A DNA stretch of 64,000 bases from Candidatus Gastranaerophilales bacterium. Lineage in GTDB: Bacteria; Cyanobacteriota; Vampirovibrionia; Gastranaerophilales; Gastranaerophilaceae. Made by a program: the position numbers and the translations under genes. Under the pieces are notes generated by a model that saw only the letters and a list, made by a program, of their open reading frames with translations, was not told where the DNA came from and searched no databases. The stretch covers positions 1-64,000 of the forward strand of contig CALVFT010000002.1 of NCBI GenBank assembly GCA_944326915.1. Reading direction: 5' to 3'. This document shows, one piece after another, positions 1-9,069 of this stretch (positions are counted from its first letter, which is position 1; each line of letters starts with the position of its first letter).

Positions 1-75
1 TGGAGCGGGAGACGAGGCTCGAACTCGCGACATCCTCCTTGGCAAGGAGGCATTCTACCACTGAATTACCCCCGC
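1..75 (-). tRNA. tRNA-Gly (anticodon GCC)
   Basis: On the minus strand the sequence folds as a full cloverleaf. The acceptor stem GCGGGGG pairs with CUCCCGC through one G-U, the anticodon stem CCTCC/GGAGG encloses the loop TTGCCAA, and the T loop is TTCGAGC. The anticodon is GCC, so it reads GGC/GGU glycine codons. The discriminator is U and CCA is encoded at positions 3-1. It lies downstream of dnaE on the same strand and appears to have its own promoter. Confidence 0.95.
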
Positions 76-91
76 ATTGGGTACCTTTTTA

Positions 92-119
92 TTATTACAT
101 GAACATTTTTTTTTTGCAA
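92..119 (-). promoter_or_regulatory. Candidate promoter of tRNA-Gly
   Basis: The minus strand shows TTGCAA (119-114), a 16-nt spacer containing an A-tract, and TAATAA (97-92), which places the start about 10 nt before the tRNA. The same TTGCA(A/C) -35 with a 16-nt spacer occurs before tig and rpmE. The rest of 76-282 is T-rich and shows no gene. Confidence 0.45.
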
Positions 120-282
120 GCATTTTTTTTCTATTTAAAGAAAAATTTTTTTATTTTATTACTAATATTTGTTTTTTCTTTCTAATAGTGTCTTTTCATC
201 ATTACACTATAAAATTTATTGTAGGATTTATTATCAATAAATATAATTTTAGCATTTTTGTTTATTATTTGGAAGTTGATAC

Positions 283-3200
283 TTAGCATGCGGCAGCTTC
301 TTCTTGTTTGGTAGTGCTGTCCATTGAACGAACATCTATATCAATTCTCTCAGAAAATGCTTTATTTAATCTATTAATAAGTTCATTTGATGTGCTTACC
401 CAGAATAGAGATGATGTAAGGACTTTTACTTCTCCATCTAAATCTTTTATTTTAAAAGTCACAGGATCTGAGCCTGCATGCTCACATAGTAAATTCTTTA
501 AAAGAACTATTTCTTCAAATTTAAACTCATCTTTTAAAGTTATAGTGAAGATATTTGAGTTATCAACAGTCTTTACTGTTTCTACTAATAATACAGGAGG
601 TTCGTCATCACTGCGTCTATTAACTTTGCCAGAGACAATTACCCTTTGTTCATTTTGTAGATAATCTCCATATTCTGCAATTTTGCTATTGAATGCAATT
701 ACATCTATTCTTCCTGATAAGTCTTCAATAGTTACAAAACGTATGAATTTTGTTGGATCTTTTTTTGTTGGTATTTGTCTGGTTGTTGTAATAAGTCCAC
801 ATATTGTAACTATTTTATCGTTTGGAAGTTCTGCTATTTCAGTAATTTTATGTGTCATAAGGAATGGTAATTTATCCCTTATTGTGGATAGCGGGTGGCT
901 TGTTACGTAAAATCCAAGAAATTCTTTCTCAAAATTTTGGATAGTTCTTGCATCATATTCTTCATCTGTACCTGAAAGTTGAAATTTTGCTTCTTCTATA
1001 GCAGATGTATCACCTAGCATGTCAAATAAACTACCTTGACCGGATTCCTTTGCTTTTGATTCTTTTGATGCAGTTGCTGTTATATATTCAATGTTATCCA
1101 TCAGCTGTTTTCGGCTTTTTTCTATTGATGCAAAAGCTCCTGCTTTAATTAGGCCTTCAAGTGTTTTTTTATTTGAACATTTTGTATCAACACGTTTGAT
1201 ATAGTCATATATAGACTTGAATTCTCCGTTTTCTTCTCTTTCCTTTATAATTTCATCAATTACACCTTCTCCAACTTGTTTAATTGATGCAAGTCCAAAA
1301 CGAATATTTTTTCCATCTGGTGCATATTCTAAGAATGACTTATTGATATCTGGAGGAAGTACTTTTATTCCATATTTCAATGCTTCTTCAATATATGCTT
1401 GTGTTTTATCCTGATCTCCTGCAACACTTGATAGTAGTGCAGATAAATATTCAACAGGATAATGGCATTTTAAATATGCAGTCTGGTAAGCTACGAATGC
1501 ATATGCTGAAGAGTGTGCTCTGTTAAAACAGTATGCTGCGAAGTTTTGAATTTGTTCAAATAATTTAGTTGCATCCTCTGCTTTCATGCCATATTTAGCT
1601 GAGCCTTCGATAAGTTTATCTTTTTGGGCAGCCATTGCTTCAGGGTCTTTGTGTCCCATCATACGGCGAACTTGGTCAGCTTGACCAAGAGAGTAATCAG
1701 CCATAACTTGGAAGATTTGCATGATTTGTTCTTGGTATACCATTGTACCGTATGTATCTTTTAAGATTGGTTCTAGTCTTGGGTGAGCATATGTGATTGC
1801 TTGACGTCCGTGTTTCCTTTCTACGAAGTCATCTACCATGCCTGATCCTAGAGGTCCCGGTCTGAAAAGAGCAACTAAAGCTCCTAAATCTTCAAAAACG
1901 TCAGGCTTAAGCTTTTTGACCAAATTTGTCATACCTTGAGATTCAAGTTGGAATACTCCGACTGTTTCTCCTTTTACGAGCATGTCAAAAGTTGGTTTAT
2001 CATCTAGTGGTATATGGTTGATATCTACATCAATACCTTGACATTTTTTTACCAGCTTACAAGTCTTATGAATCATTGTAAGGTTTCGCAATCCTAAGAA
2101 GTCCATTTTAAGTAACTTCATTTTTTCTAGAATTTCTCTATGGTATTGCGTAATAATGATACCGTCTTTTGAAGGCTGAACTGGCACAATTTGGTCAAGA
2201 GGTTTATATGAAATGATTACCCCTGCAGCGTGCATACCTATTCCACATTTGACACCTTCTACACATCTTGCAGTATCTATAACTCTTTTAATTTCTTCAT
2301 CAGTATCATATAAAGCTTTTAGTTCAGAACCTTCAATCATTGATTTGTCTATAGTATCTTCGCAAATCAATGAAGCTGTTTTATTACTTTTTGCGTATTC
2401 CATACCAAATACTCTAGCTACGCTTTTGAATGCGTTACGAGGTGCTAGGGTATTGAATGTAATAATCTGACAAACTTTATCTGCTCCGTATTTTTCTACT
2501 ACGTAGTCAATTACTTCACCACGTTTTTCGATACAAAAGTCGGTATCAATATCGGGCATACTGAAACGTTCTGGGTTAAGGAATCTTTCAAATAATAGAT
2601 GGTGGTGTATTGGGTCAAGATCTGTAATATCAAGTGCGTATGCAACTACAGAACCTGCAGCTGATCCTCTTCCTGGCCCTACAGGAATATCGTGTGTTTT
2701 AGCAAAATGGATAAAATCCCATGTGATTAGGAAATATGCTGAAAATCCCATTTTTTCGATAATACCAAGCTCATACTGAACTCTTTCTTTAAGTTCAGGA
2801 GTTATGTTATCTTTGTATTTTCTTTTTAGACCTTGCATAACAAGTTCTTCCAAATATGATTCATTTGTGTGGTTTGGAGGAACTTTAAAATCAGGTAGCG
2901 GAGCTTCCCACTTTACTGTTACATGACATTTGTCTGCTATATCTACTGTGTTTTTTATGCATTCGTCAAACGTTTCTGAATCCATCCATTTAAATGCATC
3001 TCTAAGTTCTGAAACGGTTTTTACGTAAAATTCGTTATTAGGAAAATGGAATCTGTGCTCTTCACTTTTTAAAGATTGTGTTTGCATACAAAGCAATGTA
3101 TCATGCCAATCAGCATCTTCTTTTTTTAGGTAGTGTGAGTCATTTGTGATGACCATTTTTATATCTAGTTCTTTCGCAAGTTTTATTAGATCTGGGTTGG

Positions 3201-3759
3201 TTCTTTTTTGTTCATCTAACCCGTGGTCTTGAAGTTCTATATAGTAGTCATCTCCAAACAAATCTTTATATTTTTTAGCTACACTTTTAGCACCTTCATA
3301 GTCATTTTTTAGTAAATTTTGCAATACTTCTCCGCCAAGACAAGCTGAGCAGCATATCAAGCCTTCATGGTATTTTTCAAGCATTTCAAAGTTTATACGA
3401 GGCTTCATATAAAAACCTTTGCATGCTGCATCAGAGGCTAGTTTTACCATGTTCATATAGCCTGTATTGTCTTTTGCAAGTAGTATCAGGTGATAACGAG
3501 GATTGTTGTTAGGATCTCTTTCAGAAATGTCTCCGTTATGGACATAAAATTCACACCCGATAATTGGTTTTATTCCCGCACTTTTAGCTTCAAGATAAAG
3601 ATCCATTGCTCCATACATAACACCGTGGTCTGTAATTGCAACCGCAGGCATGTTATTTTCTTTGGCAAATTGACACAAAGCTTTTAGCTTTATTGCCCCA
3701 TCAAGTAATGAAAATTCACTGTGTAAGTGTAGAGGTACGTATTGTGTATTTTGATCCAT
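283..3759 (-). CDS. dnaE: DNA polymerase III alpha subunit
   Basis: This is the replicative polymerase catalytic subunit, 1158 aa, the usual length for DnaE1. The N-terminal PHP domain starts with LHLHSEFSLLDG (about residues 10-21). The polymerase core carries GPGRGSAAGS (around 365) and the metal-binding PDIDTDF (around 400). A helix-hairpin-helix region follows, and an OB fold lies near 980-1065 (ICGLITTTRQ, then IRFVTIEDLSG). The Cys/PolC exonuclease insertion is absent, so proofreading must come from a separate epsilon-type protein; a DEDDh exonuclease lies at 35589. The ATG has no Shine-Dalgarno sequence. TGC-TACGAT ends 6 nt before it, suggesting a leaderless mRNA. Confidence 0.97.
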   Translation of the reverse strand: MDQNTQYVPLHLHSEFSLLDGAIKLKALCQFAKENNMPAVAITDHGVMYGAMDLYLEAKSAGIKPIIGCEFYVHNGDISERDPNNNPRYHLILLAKDNTGYMNMVKLASDAACKGFYMKPRINFEMLEKYHEGLICCSACLGGEVLQNLLKNDYEGAKSVAKKYKDLFGDDYYIELQDHGLDEQKRTNPDLIKLAKELDIKMVITNDSHYLKKEDADWHDTLLCMQTQSLKSEEHRFHFPNNEFYVKTVSELRDAFKWMDSETFDECIKNTVDIADKCHVTVKWEAPLPDFKVPPNHTNESYLEELVMQGLKRKYKDNITPELKERVQYELGIIEKMGFSAYFLITWDFIHFAKTHDIPVGPGRGSAAGSVVAYALDITDLDPIHHHLLFERFLNPERFSMPDIDTDFCIEKRGEVIDYVVEKYGADKVCQIITFNTLAPRNAFKSVARVFGMEYAKSNKTASLICEDTIDKSMIEGSELKALYDTDEEIKRVIDTARCVEGVKCGIGMHAAGVIISYKPLDQIVPVQPSKDGIIITQYHREILEKMKLLKMDFLGLRNLTMIHKTCKLVKKCQGIDVDINHIPLDDKPTFDMLVKGETVGVFQLESQGMTNLVKKLKPDVFEDLGALVALFRPGPLGSGMVDDFVERKHGRQAITYAHPRLEPILKDTYGTMVYQEQIMQIFQVMADYSLGQADQVRRMMGHKDPEAMAAQKDKLIEGSAKYGMKAEDATKLFEQIQNFAAYCFNRAHSSAYAFVAYQTAYLKCHYPVEYLSALLSSVAGDQDKTQAYIEEALKYGIKVLPPDINKSFLEYAPDGKNIRFGLASIKQVGEGVIDEIIKEREENGEFKSIYDYIKRVDTKCSNKKTLEGLIKAGAFASIEKSRKQLMDNIEYITATASKESKAKESGQGSLFDMLGDTSAIEEAKFQLSGTDEEYDARTIQNFEKEFLGFYVTSHPLSTIRDKLPFLMTHKITEIAELPNDKIVTICGLITTTRQIPTKKDPTKFIRFVTIEDLSGRIDVIAFNSKIAEYGDYLQNEQRVIVSGKVNRRSDDEPPVLLVETVKTVDNSNIFTITLKDEFKFEEIVLLKNLLCEHAGSDPVTFKIKDLDGEVKVLTSSLFWVSTSNELINRLNKAFSERIDIDVRSMDSTTKQEEAAAC

Positions 3760-3765
3760 TATATA

Positions 3766-3774
3766 ATCGTAGCA
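3766..3774 (-). promoter_or_regulatory. Extended -10 of dnaE, leaderless type
   Basis: The minus strand reads TGC-TACGAT followed by 6 nt (tatata) and the dnaE ATG. The predicted transcription start coincides with the start codon, and no ribosome binding site is present. Confidence 0.5.
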
Positions 3775-3816
3775 TAGTGGATTAAAAATTTCTTTTATTG
3801 TTAAAATTTATTTAAG

Positions 3817-4743
3817 TTAATTTTTGTAATTTTCAAGAGTTTGGTTAATCAATTCAAGCATTTTTTCTTTGAAAAACTTTGGAGATTCTATAGTACATTC
3901 TTCTCCATATCTCATAAGTCTTGCAAGTAATTGATCTTGGTCTTCATTTTTGTTAATTACAATTAGATTTCCATTGCTGTCTAGTCCGTCAGAACGTTCC
4001 CATGCTCTAAGTTTATAATTTTTTGCAAGTCTGTTTTTAAGTTTGTATACGATTGTTGTAGAAACAATTTGTTGAGTTGTCGCATTTGGAAGTTGTTTAA
4101 TTTTAAGGATTTGCTCAAGTGGTATATCTACAATTTTACTTTGAGATTGCACATTTACAGTTAGGCATACCTTTCTTTTTTCGTATTTAATCTCTATCGG
4201 AGAACATTTTATGGTTTCTTGTTCACCTTTTATTGTAGTGTATAAAATTTCTAGCTTTTGATGTTCTTGGCAGAAATGTTCACAACGTTTTATTTGATCT
4301 TTTATTTCGTCATGTATAAAAGAGTAATCAATGTTCTCTGTTGTGGACATAGTTTTTTCTATTGCTTGAGTAGATTCACTTAATCTTATTTCAATGGATT
4401 TTATTATAGAATCAATATTTTTTTTAGTTTTTCCTTTTGGTAGTAGTTCTGATGCTTGTTTTATTAGAGAAAGACTTTTTATGTCATTTGTATCAAGGCT
4501 AATTTTATAAGGAAAATTTAATAAATAATATTTGTTTTGTTTCTTTTTTATTTTTAGTCCTAATATTTTTAATGTATTAAGATATTTGTTTAAAGTAACA
4601 TGAGGGTTTGATTTGCCTGCAGTTTTTTCATCAGAAAATATTTCTATGACATCTTTAAAATCTACAGGACCTTGGGTAAGTAATTTTAAAAATTCAAACA
4701 TTTTTATGCAGGAATCATTGTATTTTGAACTTAGTCTAGGCAT
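3817..4743 (-). CDS. WYL-domain transcriptional regulator, downstream member of a pair
   Basis: A 308-aa protein with an N-terminal helix-turn-helix-like segment (about 10-80) and a WYL-like beta region around 165-215 (ILYTTIKGEQETIKCSPIEI). The C-terminal segment (RLMRYGEECTIESP) matches the WYL C-terminal extension. It is a diverged member, because the exact W-Y-L triad is not visible. WYL proteins bind DNA and sense nucleic acids or nucleotides. The start is taken at the ATG rather than the upstream TTG. It overlaps the end of the paralogous gene upstream by 8 nt, so the two are translationally coupled. The arrangement recalls PafB/PafC pairs, but orthology is not shown. Confidence 0.7.
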   Translation of the reverse strand: MPRLSSKYNDSCIKMFEFLKLLTQGPVDFKDVIEIFSDEKTAGKSNPHVTLNKYLNTLKILGLKIKKKQNKYYLLNFPYKISLDTNDIKSLSLIKQASELLPKGKTKKNIDSIIKSIEIRLSESTQAIEKTMSTTENIDYSFIHDEIKDQIKRCEHFCQEHQKLEILYTTIKGEQETIKCSPIEIKYEKRKVCLTVNVQSQSKIVDIPLEQILKIKQLPNATTQQIVSTTIVYKLKNRLAKNYKLRAWERSDGLDSNGNLIVINKNEDQDQLLARLMRYGEECTIESPKFFKEKMLELINQTLENYKN

Positions 4744-5677
4744 CAAAATACCCCGCTTTCATTTTTTCTAATCGTGAAATAAAATCTTTTTGAAAACTTT
4801 CAGGGTAAAGTATTTTGCACATAGGTCCGTATGAAAGTAGTTTTTGTCTTGTTAAAAAGTCATTTGTAGATGTTATTTCTACAATAGAATAATCTTTTGT
4901 TTTTTGTATTATTTTCTCATTTGAATCCAATTGTATGTGTGCAAGATTACAGTTTTCAATTTTATATCCTATTTTTGTACTTTTAATTGTTGGGATTGTT
5001 CTAACTTCTTTTACTTCTTTAATTTCAAGAATACGGGAAACTAAGAAAGTTCCGTATTCCATATATTCAAATCCGGTACCGTGTAGATAAAGTTTATTAT
5101 TATTGAATTCTAATTTATCTGTTAATATTTCAATGTCTTTTTCTCCGGAATTTGGAGAATTGTATCTCATAATGATTTGGTCTTTATTGTCGCAGTAAGA
5201 AATTAAGTCTTCTATTATTGTTTTGTTATAGCCTTTTAATATAGAATTATTTTCAAGTGCTTTTTTTAGGTTATCTTCTTTAAGGTATGAGGATATTTTT
5301 TCTATAAATTTTTCTAATAGCAGTAAGTCTTTAATATCTATATTTTTAGTTATGTTCTTATATATTTTAATTAGACTTTGGATTTGTTCTTCAGATAGTG
5401 AAAGTTCAAATGGTTGAGATACTATTGAATATTTTGAAACTTTATTTATTCTTTCCCTTTTTATTTCGCATCCAACTCGTTTTAGTGAAGTTATGTAGAC
5501 TCTAAATGTGTCAATAGATATTTTTTCTTTTAAATGTGGATGATTTAAAAAGAAATCACAGACTTCTTCATATGATTTTGGTGATTCCATCAAAAGAGTA
5601 AACAAAATTAAAGCTTTGAAGCCTGTAAAAGATATTAGATTATATGTAACTGTATTAGTTTTAAAATATTCTTTCAT
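4736..5677 (-). CDS. WYL-domain transcriptional regulator, upstream member of a pair
   Basis: A 313-aa paralogue of its downstream neighbour with the same order of parts. It has a DeoR-like winged-helix segment (about 15-75, FKALILFTLLMESPKSYEEV), a central helical linker, a WYL-type sheet (around 165-210, DQIIMRYNSPNSGEKDIEIL) and a C-terminal extension ending LLSYGPMCKILYPESF. Its 3' end overlaps the next gene, so both are probably made together and may form a heteromer. TAAAAT lies 11 nt before the ATG, which would give a very short leader without a Shine-Dalgarno sequence. The target genes are unknown. Confidence 0.7.
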   Translation of the reverse strand: MKEYFKTNTVTYNLISFTGFKALILFTLLMESPKSYEEVCDFFLNHPHLKEKISIDTFRVYITSLKRVGCEIKRERINKVSKYSIVSQPFELSLSEEQIQSLIKIYKNITKNIDIKDLLLLEKFIEKISSYLKEDNLKKALENNSILKGYNKTIIEDLISYCDNKDQIIMRYNSPNSGEKDIEILTDKLEFNNNKLYLHGTGFEYMEYGTFLVSRILEIKEVKEVRTIPTIKSTKIGYKIENCNLAHIQLDSNEKIIQKTKDYSIVEITSTNDFLTRQKLLSYGPMCKILYPESFQKDFISRLEKMKAGYFDA

Positions 5678-5879
5678 ATATCTCAGTTATTTTACAATAA
5701 AAACATTTTTTTTTATATCCTTTAAATAAGCATGCTCGTTTTATGAATTTTTAATGTCAAGGAAAATTTTTTGAAATTTTTACGTAATTTCATTAAAATT
5801 TCTTCATTAAGATTTAAGAACTTGAATTTTTCTTTAGAGTATCAAAGGGCATGGTCGATTGTAAAAAATAATTAATTTT

Positions 5880-6223
5880 TTTTTACTTGTCAAGCTTTTA
5901 ACTTAGTTTTACATTAGAAGAGTCGAAAGACAAATACGTGTTAAGAGAAAAGCTAATAGAATAACAGCTATCAGTGGGGAAGTTAGATACAACTTTATTG
6001 GACAGATCAGAAAAAGAGGTGATGGCATAAGCAGTCCGATTAGAAAGAATTGGAATTTTTAATTTTACGGTTACAACTGCAAAGAAGTAGATTAGGGATA
6101 TTGTATTATTATTTGTAAAGTTTTTAGTTATATTGATAGTTTTATATAGAGAATTACGTTGGAGAATTTGGGAAAAGATAGTTGTAAACGTAAAAATAGG
6201 CTTGCGATTTCGCAAGCTTTTTT
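5880..6223 (+). ncRNA. Possible non-coding RNA ending in an intrinsic terminator
   Basis: The 560-nt gap 5678-6236 has no ORF with a convincing start or composition. From about 5890 the plus strand is purine-rich and ends in a strong hairpin plus T-tract (6200-6223). No annotated plus-strand gene lies upstream for this terminator to serve. I compared the stretch by eye with RNase P RNA, tmRNA and SRP RNA motifs and found none. It may be an unknown small RNA or a decayed gene. The 5' end is a guess. Confidence 0.3.
6200..6223 (+). terminator. Intrinsic terminator just upstream of anmK
   Basis: The 7-bp stem GCTTGCG/CGCAAGC has an ATTT loop and is followed by six T. It ends 13 nt before the anmK ATG. 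Either it closes an upstream transcript or it is an attenuator in the anmK leader. Confidence 0.8.
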
Positions 6224-6230
6224 ATATTAT
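6202..6230 (+). promoter_or_regulatory. Candidate leaderless promoter of anmK, nested in the terminator
   Basis: TTGCGA (6202-6207, inside the terminator stem), a 17-nt spacer, TATTAT (6225-6230), then 6 nt to the ATG at 6237. No Shine-Dalgarno sequence can fit between the T-tract and the start codon. Confidence 0.4.
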
Positions 6231-6236
6231 ATTTCT

Positions 6237-7370
6237 ATGGTTGAAGAATTAAGTGTTAAAAAAGTTATTGGGTTAATGTCGGGAACTTCTTGTGACAGTA
6301 TTGATGCTGGGTTATGTGAAGTGTATCCTGATTTGTCTGTTAAATTAATTTCGGGGATTAACTATAAGTATCCTGAGCATGTTCAAGCTAAGATTTTTCA
6401 ATTATTTTCTGGAAATGCATCAATTGAAGATGTATGTCAGATGAATTTTGTTATTGGAAAATGTTTTGCAGATGCTTGTAATATACTGATCTCAGAACAT
6501 GGTAAACCAGATTTTATAGCAAGTCATGGACAAACTATTTATCATTATCCATTTGATAAAAAAATTGATGGATATTCTCTAAAAAGTACTTTGCAGATTG
6601 GAGAATCTTCAGTTATTGCCAAAGAAACAGGCTGTTTAACTATATCAAATTTTAGGGAAGCTGATATCGCATATGGGGGAGAAGGTGCTCCTTTGGTATG
6701 TTTTGCTGATGAAAAGTGGTTTAAGCCTCTTAAGAGAAATATTCTAGTACAGAATATCGGTGGAATATCAAATGTTACAGTAATTAGTAATGATTATCCT
6801 ACTTATGGTTTTGATACTGGATTGGGTAATATTATGATAGATTACTGTATGAGAAAATATTATGATCTTCCTTATGACAAAGATGGGAAAATTGCAGATT
6901 CAGGAAAAGTTTCTGTAAGTTGGTTGGATTGCCTTATGCAAGATGATTACTATTTTAAAAATCCACCAAAAACAACAGGTAGAGAGTATTTTTCTCCTGC
7001 ATATATAGAAAATGCCTTGAAATTTGGACCAAAGGAACCAAAAGATATAATTGCTACAGTAACTGCTTTGACAGCTAAATCTATTGCTGCTTCTTATGAA
7101 AGGTTTATTTATCCTGATATGGATGTAAAGGAAGTTGTAGTTGGCGGCGGTGGTGCTTATAACCCTACTTTAATGAAGTATCTTCGTCATTATTTGCCAA
7201 AACATATTGATTTAAAAACTCATGAAGCATATGGAATTTCAAATAATTTTAAAGAGGTAATGGCCTTTGCTTTGTTGGGATATTGCAATTATTATGGAAT
7301 TCCTTGCAATTTGCCGTCTTGTACAGGTGCAGAAAAAAGAGTTGTTTTAGGAAAAATGGTTAATTGTTAA
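6237..7370 (+). CDS. anmK: Anhydro-N-acetylmuramic acid kinase
   Basis: This ASKHA-fold kinase phosphorylates and opens 1,6-anhydroMurNAc to MurNAc-6-phosphate in peptidoglycan recycling. The protein is 377 aa, the usual length. The N-terminal phosphate loop GLMSGTSCDSIDAGL begins about 10 residues in. Mid-protein GFDTGLGNIMID and the late VVVGGGGAYNP are the expected glycine-rich motifs. An upstream in-frame TTG (6159) would add 26 residues running through the terminator hairpin, so the ATG at 6237 is chosen. No MurNAc-6-P etherase gene lies nearby. Confidence 0.93.
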   Translation: MVEELSVKKVIGLMSGTSCDSIDAGLCEVYPDLSVKLISGINYKYPEHVQAKIFQLFSGNASIEDVCQMNFVIGKCFADACNILISEHGKPDFIASHGQTIYHYPFDKKIDGYSLKSTLQIGESSVIAKETGCLTISNFREADIAYGGEGAPLVCFADEKWFKPLKRNILVQNIGGISNVTVISNDYPTYGFDTGLGNIMIDYCMRKYYDLPYDKDGKIADSGKVSVSWLDCLMQDDYYFKNPPKTTGREYFSPAYIENALKFGPKEPKDIIATVTALTAKSIAASYERFIYPDMDVKEVVVGGGGAYNPTLMKYLRHYLPKHIDLKTHEAYGISNNFKEVMAFALLGYCNYYGIPCNLPSCTGAEKRVVLGKMVNC

Positions 7371-7487
7371 TTCCTTTTCTTTTTGTATTATGAATTTATT
7401 AATATTTGTTAATAAATTGGTAGATTTGTGCAAATAAAATTTTTTACGGGTATTTGTGCAATTGTAAAAAAACAAAAGGAGTATGTA

Positions 7488-7811
7488 ATGATTAACAATT
7501 TATCATTTAATGGTGGAAAAACAACTGCTACAAAATATTTGGAAAGAAAAGCAGCTGCGGTTGAAGCAGATTTGGCGGAAAATATAAGACTTGCTGCAAG
7601 AAATTTAATGAAAGAAAATAGAGCAGCTGCAAAATCTGGAAATTATATTCCTGATTCTGCTTATTATGGTGTAGTACCGACTTCTCCAAGAAGAATTGGT
7701 GCTAATAAAACTATGAAATCTCTTATTGCAACTAAACAAAATGTTCAAATGCCAAGTAAAAATGTAAAAGAAGAAATTGTACCTGAAAATAGTATTAACT
7801 TCTTTGGTTAA
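7488..7811 (+). CDS. Hypothetical protein, 107 aa
   Basis: A small Ala/Lys-rich protein with a helical N-terminal half (KYLERKAAAVEADLAENI) and a polar C-terminal half. It has no signal peptide or membrane segment. A clear AAAGGAG lies 8 nt before the ATG, which fixes this start over an upstream in-frame alternative. Its last 17 nt overlap the end of the convergent nnrD gene. No domain is recognised; composition and the ribosome binding site support a real lineage-specific gene. Confidence 0.7.
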   Translation: MINNLSFNGGKTTATKYLERKAAAVEADLAENIRLAARNLMKENRAAAKSGNYIPDSAYYGVVPTSPRRIGANKTMKSLIATKQNVQMPSKNVKEEIVPENSINFFG

Positions 7812-8622
7812 TATATTCTTTAATAGCTAAAGGAATGTACCTGATTGTATCTGAGGCTAAGACTCCATATGCAGTCAGGTCATTTTTTGCAATGTCTCCA
7901 GAAAGTCCATGTAGATAAACTCCAAGACATGCTGCATCAAATGTGTCCATATTTTGTGCCAGCAAACCTGAAATCATGCCTGCAAGAACGTCTCCACTCC
8001 CAGCTTTTGCAAGCGCGCTATTCCCTGAAGTGTTTTTATAAATTGTATGATTTTGATTTGTTACAATTGTTCTGTGTGATTTTAGCACGGTGATACAATT
8101 ATATTTATCAGTAATTTCTTTTGCTGCAAGTTCCATATTAGATAGCACATTTTCTAAAGATGTATCTAAAAGTCTTGAAGCTTCCTTTGGATGTGGCGTT
8201 AATATTGATTCTTTTGGAATATCTATGTGATTTTTTGATAAAATATTTAATCCATCAGCATCAATAACTGTTTTTATATTATGTTTTTTTGCTAATTTTA
8301 TTGTATTTATAAATATATCTACTGCTTCATCTGATTGTGAAAGGCCACAACCTATTGTAAGTATTGTAGATTGTGGTATTAATTGAGATATTTTTTCTAC
8401 CGGAGCAAGAACTATTTCAGGAGCAATGTATGATGCTGCTTTTAAGGTGTTAGGGTGACTTGCCAGTTCTACATAACCCGCTCCAACTTTCAATGCAGAA
8501 ATACTAGATAATATTGCTGCACCTGTCATATATTCAGAGCCTGATACGTTTAGGATTTTTCCATAAGTTCCTTTGTTTGAGTTTTCTATTCGTTCAGGTA
8601 AGTTTGGTAATTTATATTCCAT
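7795..8622 (-). CDS. nnrD: ADP-dependent (S)-NAD(P)H-hydrate dehydratase
   Basis: This enzyme repairs damaged NAD(P)H hydrates at the expense of ADP. The 275-aa protein corresponds to the C-terminal ribokinase-like half of YjeF. It shows the N-terminal SGSEYMTGAAILSSISALKVGAGYV region (about 28-52) and the catalytic KAGSGDVLAGMISGLLAQ near residue 206. The YjeF N-terminal epimerase domain (NnrE) is not fused here and is not elsewhere in the window. The gene overlaps trmL by 11 nt, so the two share a transcript. Confidence 0.9.
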   Translation of the reverse strand: MEYKLPNLPERIENSNKGTYGKILNVSGSEYMTGAAILSSISALKVGAGYVELASHPNTLKAASYIAPEIVLAPVEKISQLIPQSTILTIGCGLSQSDEAVDIFINTIKLAKKHNIKTVIDADGLNILSKNHIDIPKESILTPHPKEASRLLDTSLENVLSNMELAAKEITDKYNCITVLKSHRTIVTNQNHTIYKNTSGNSALAKAGSGDVLAGMISGLLAQNMDTFDAACLGVYLHGLSGDIAKNDLTAYGVLASDTIRYIPLAIKEYINQRS

Positions 8623-9061
8623 TTTGTCTAATTACCTCATAGGCAACAATTGCTACAGAGTTTGACAGATTTAAACTTCTTTGACCTTCTTTCATTGGAA
8701 TAGTAAGAGCATGTTCGTCTTTTACATATTTTTCAGGCAAGCCCCTAGTCTCTGGACCAAATACAATGAAATCTCCATCTTGAAATTTTATGTCGGTGTA
8801 TAATTTATCTGTTTTAGTTGTCAGGTAATAGAAATTAGCACCTTTATTAGCTTCAAACAATTCCTCCATAGTATCAATTTTGTGCAAATCAACACTATCC
8901 CAGTAGTCTAATCCAGCTCGTTTTGTGTATTTGCTAGACAATGAAAAACCGAGTTTGCCAACAAGATACAATGATGCTCCGGTACAAGCACATAACCTTG
9001 CAATGTTGCCTGTATTTTGTGGAATTTCAGGCTCATATAAAACTATATTCAATTTAGCCAT
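8612..9061 (-). CDS. trmL: tRNA (cytidine/uridine-34-2'-O)-methyltransferase
   Basis: A 149-aa SPOUT methyltransferase of the TrmL/YibK type, which methylates the wobble ribose of tRNA-Leu. Motifs are the N-terminal LYEPEIPQNTGNIARLC, the central FGPETRGLPEKYV and the C-terminal RSLNLSNSVAIVAYE, which form the trefoil-knot AdoMet site. Length and motif spacing are typical. It sits between the phosphatidyltransferase gene (8-nt gap) and nnrD (overlap) on the same strand. Confidence 0.93.
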   Translation of the reverse strand: MAKLNIVLYEPEIPQNTGNIARLCACTGASLYLVGKLGFSLSSKYTKRAGLDYWDSVDLHKIDTMEELFEANKGANFYYLTTKTDKLYTDIKFQDGDFIVFGPETRGLPEKYVKDEHALTIPMKEGQRSLNLSNSVAIVAYEVIRQNGI

Positions 9062-9069
9062 TGTTTTAA

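Noticed and set aside
77-286. A 69-codon plus-strand ORF between tRNA-Gly and dnaE
   Set aside because: The sequence is a T-tract translated as Phe/Ile-rich protein, without a ribosome binding site, and it runs into the end of dnaE.
5898-6215. A 105-codon minus-strand ORF in the gap before anmK
   Set aside because: It starts with TTG inside the terminator hairpin, has no ribosome binding site, and its composition is Ser/Thr/Asn-rich and unlike the neighbouring proteins.
5880-6223. RNase P RNA, tmRNA or SRP RNA in the anmK upstream gap
   Set aside because: None of the conserved sequence blocks of these RNAs could be found on either strand by eye.
7424-7461. Direct repeat ATTTGTGCAA upstream of the 107-aa gene
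   Set aside because: Only two 10-bp copies in AT-rich DNA. It could be an operator but chance is a sufficient explanation.
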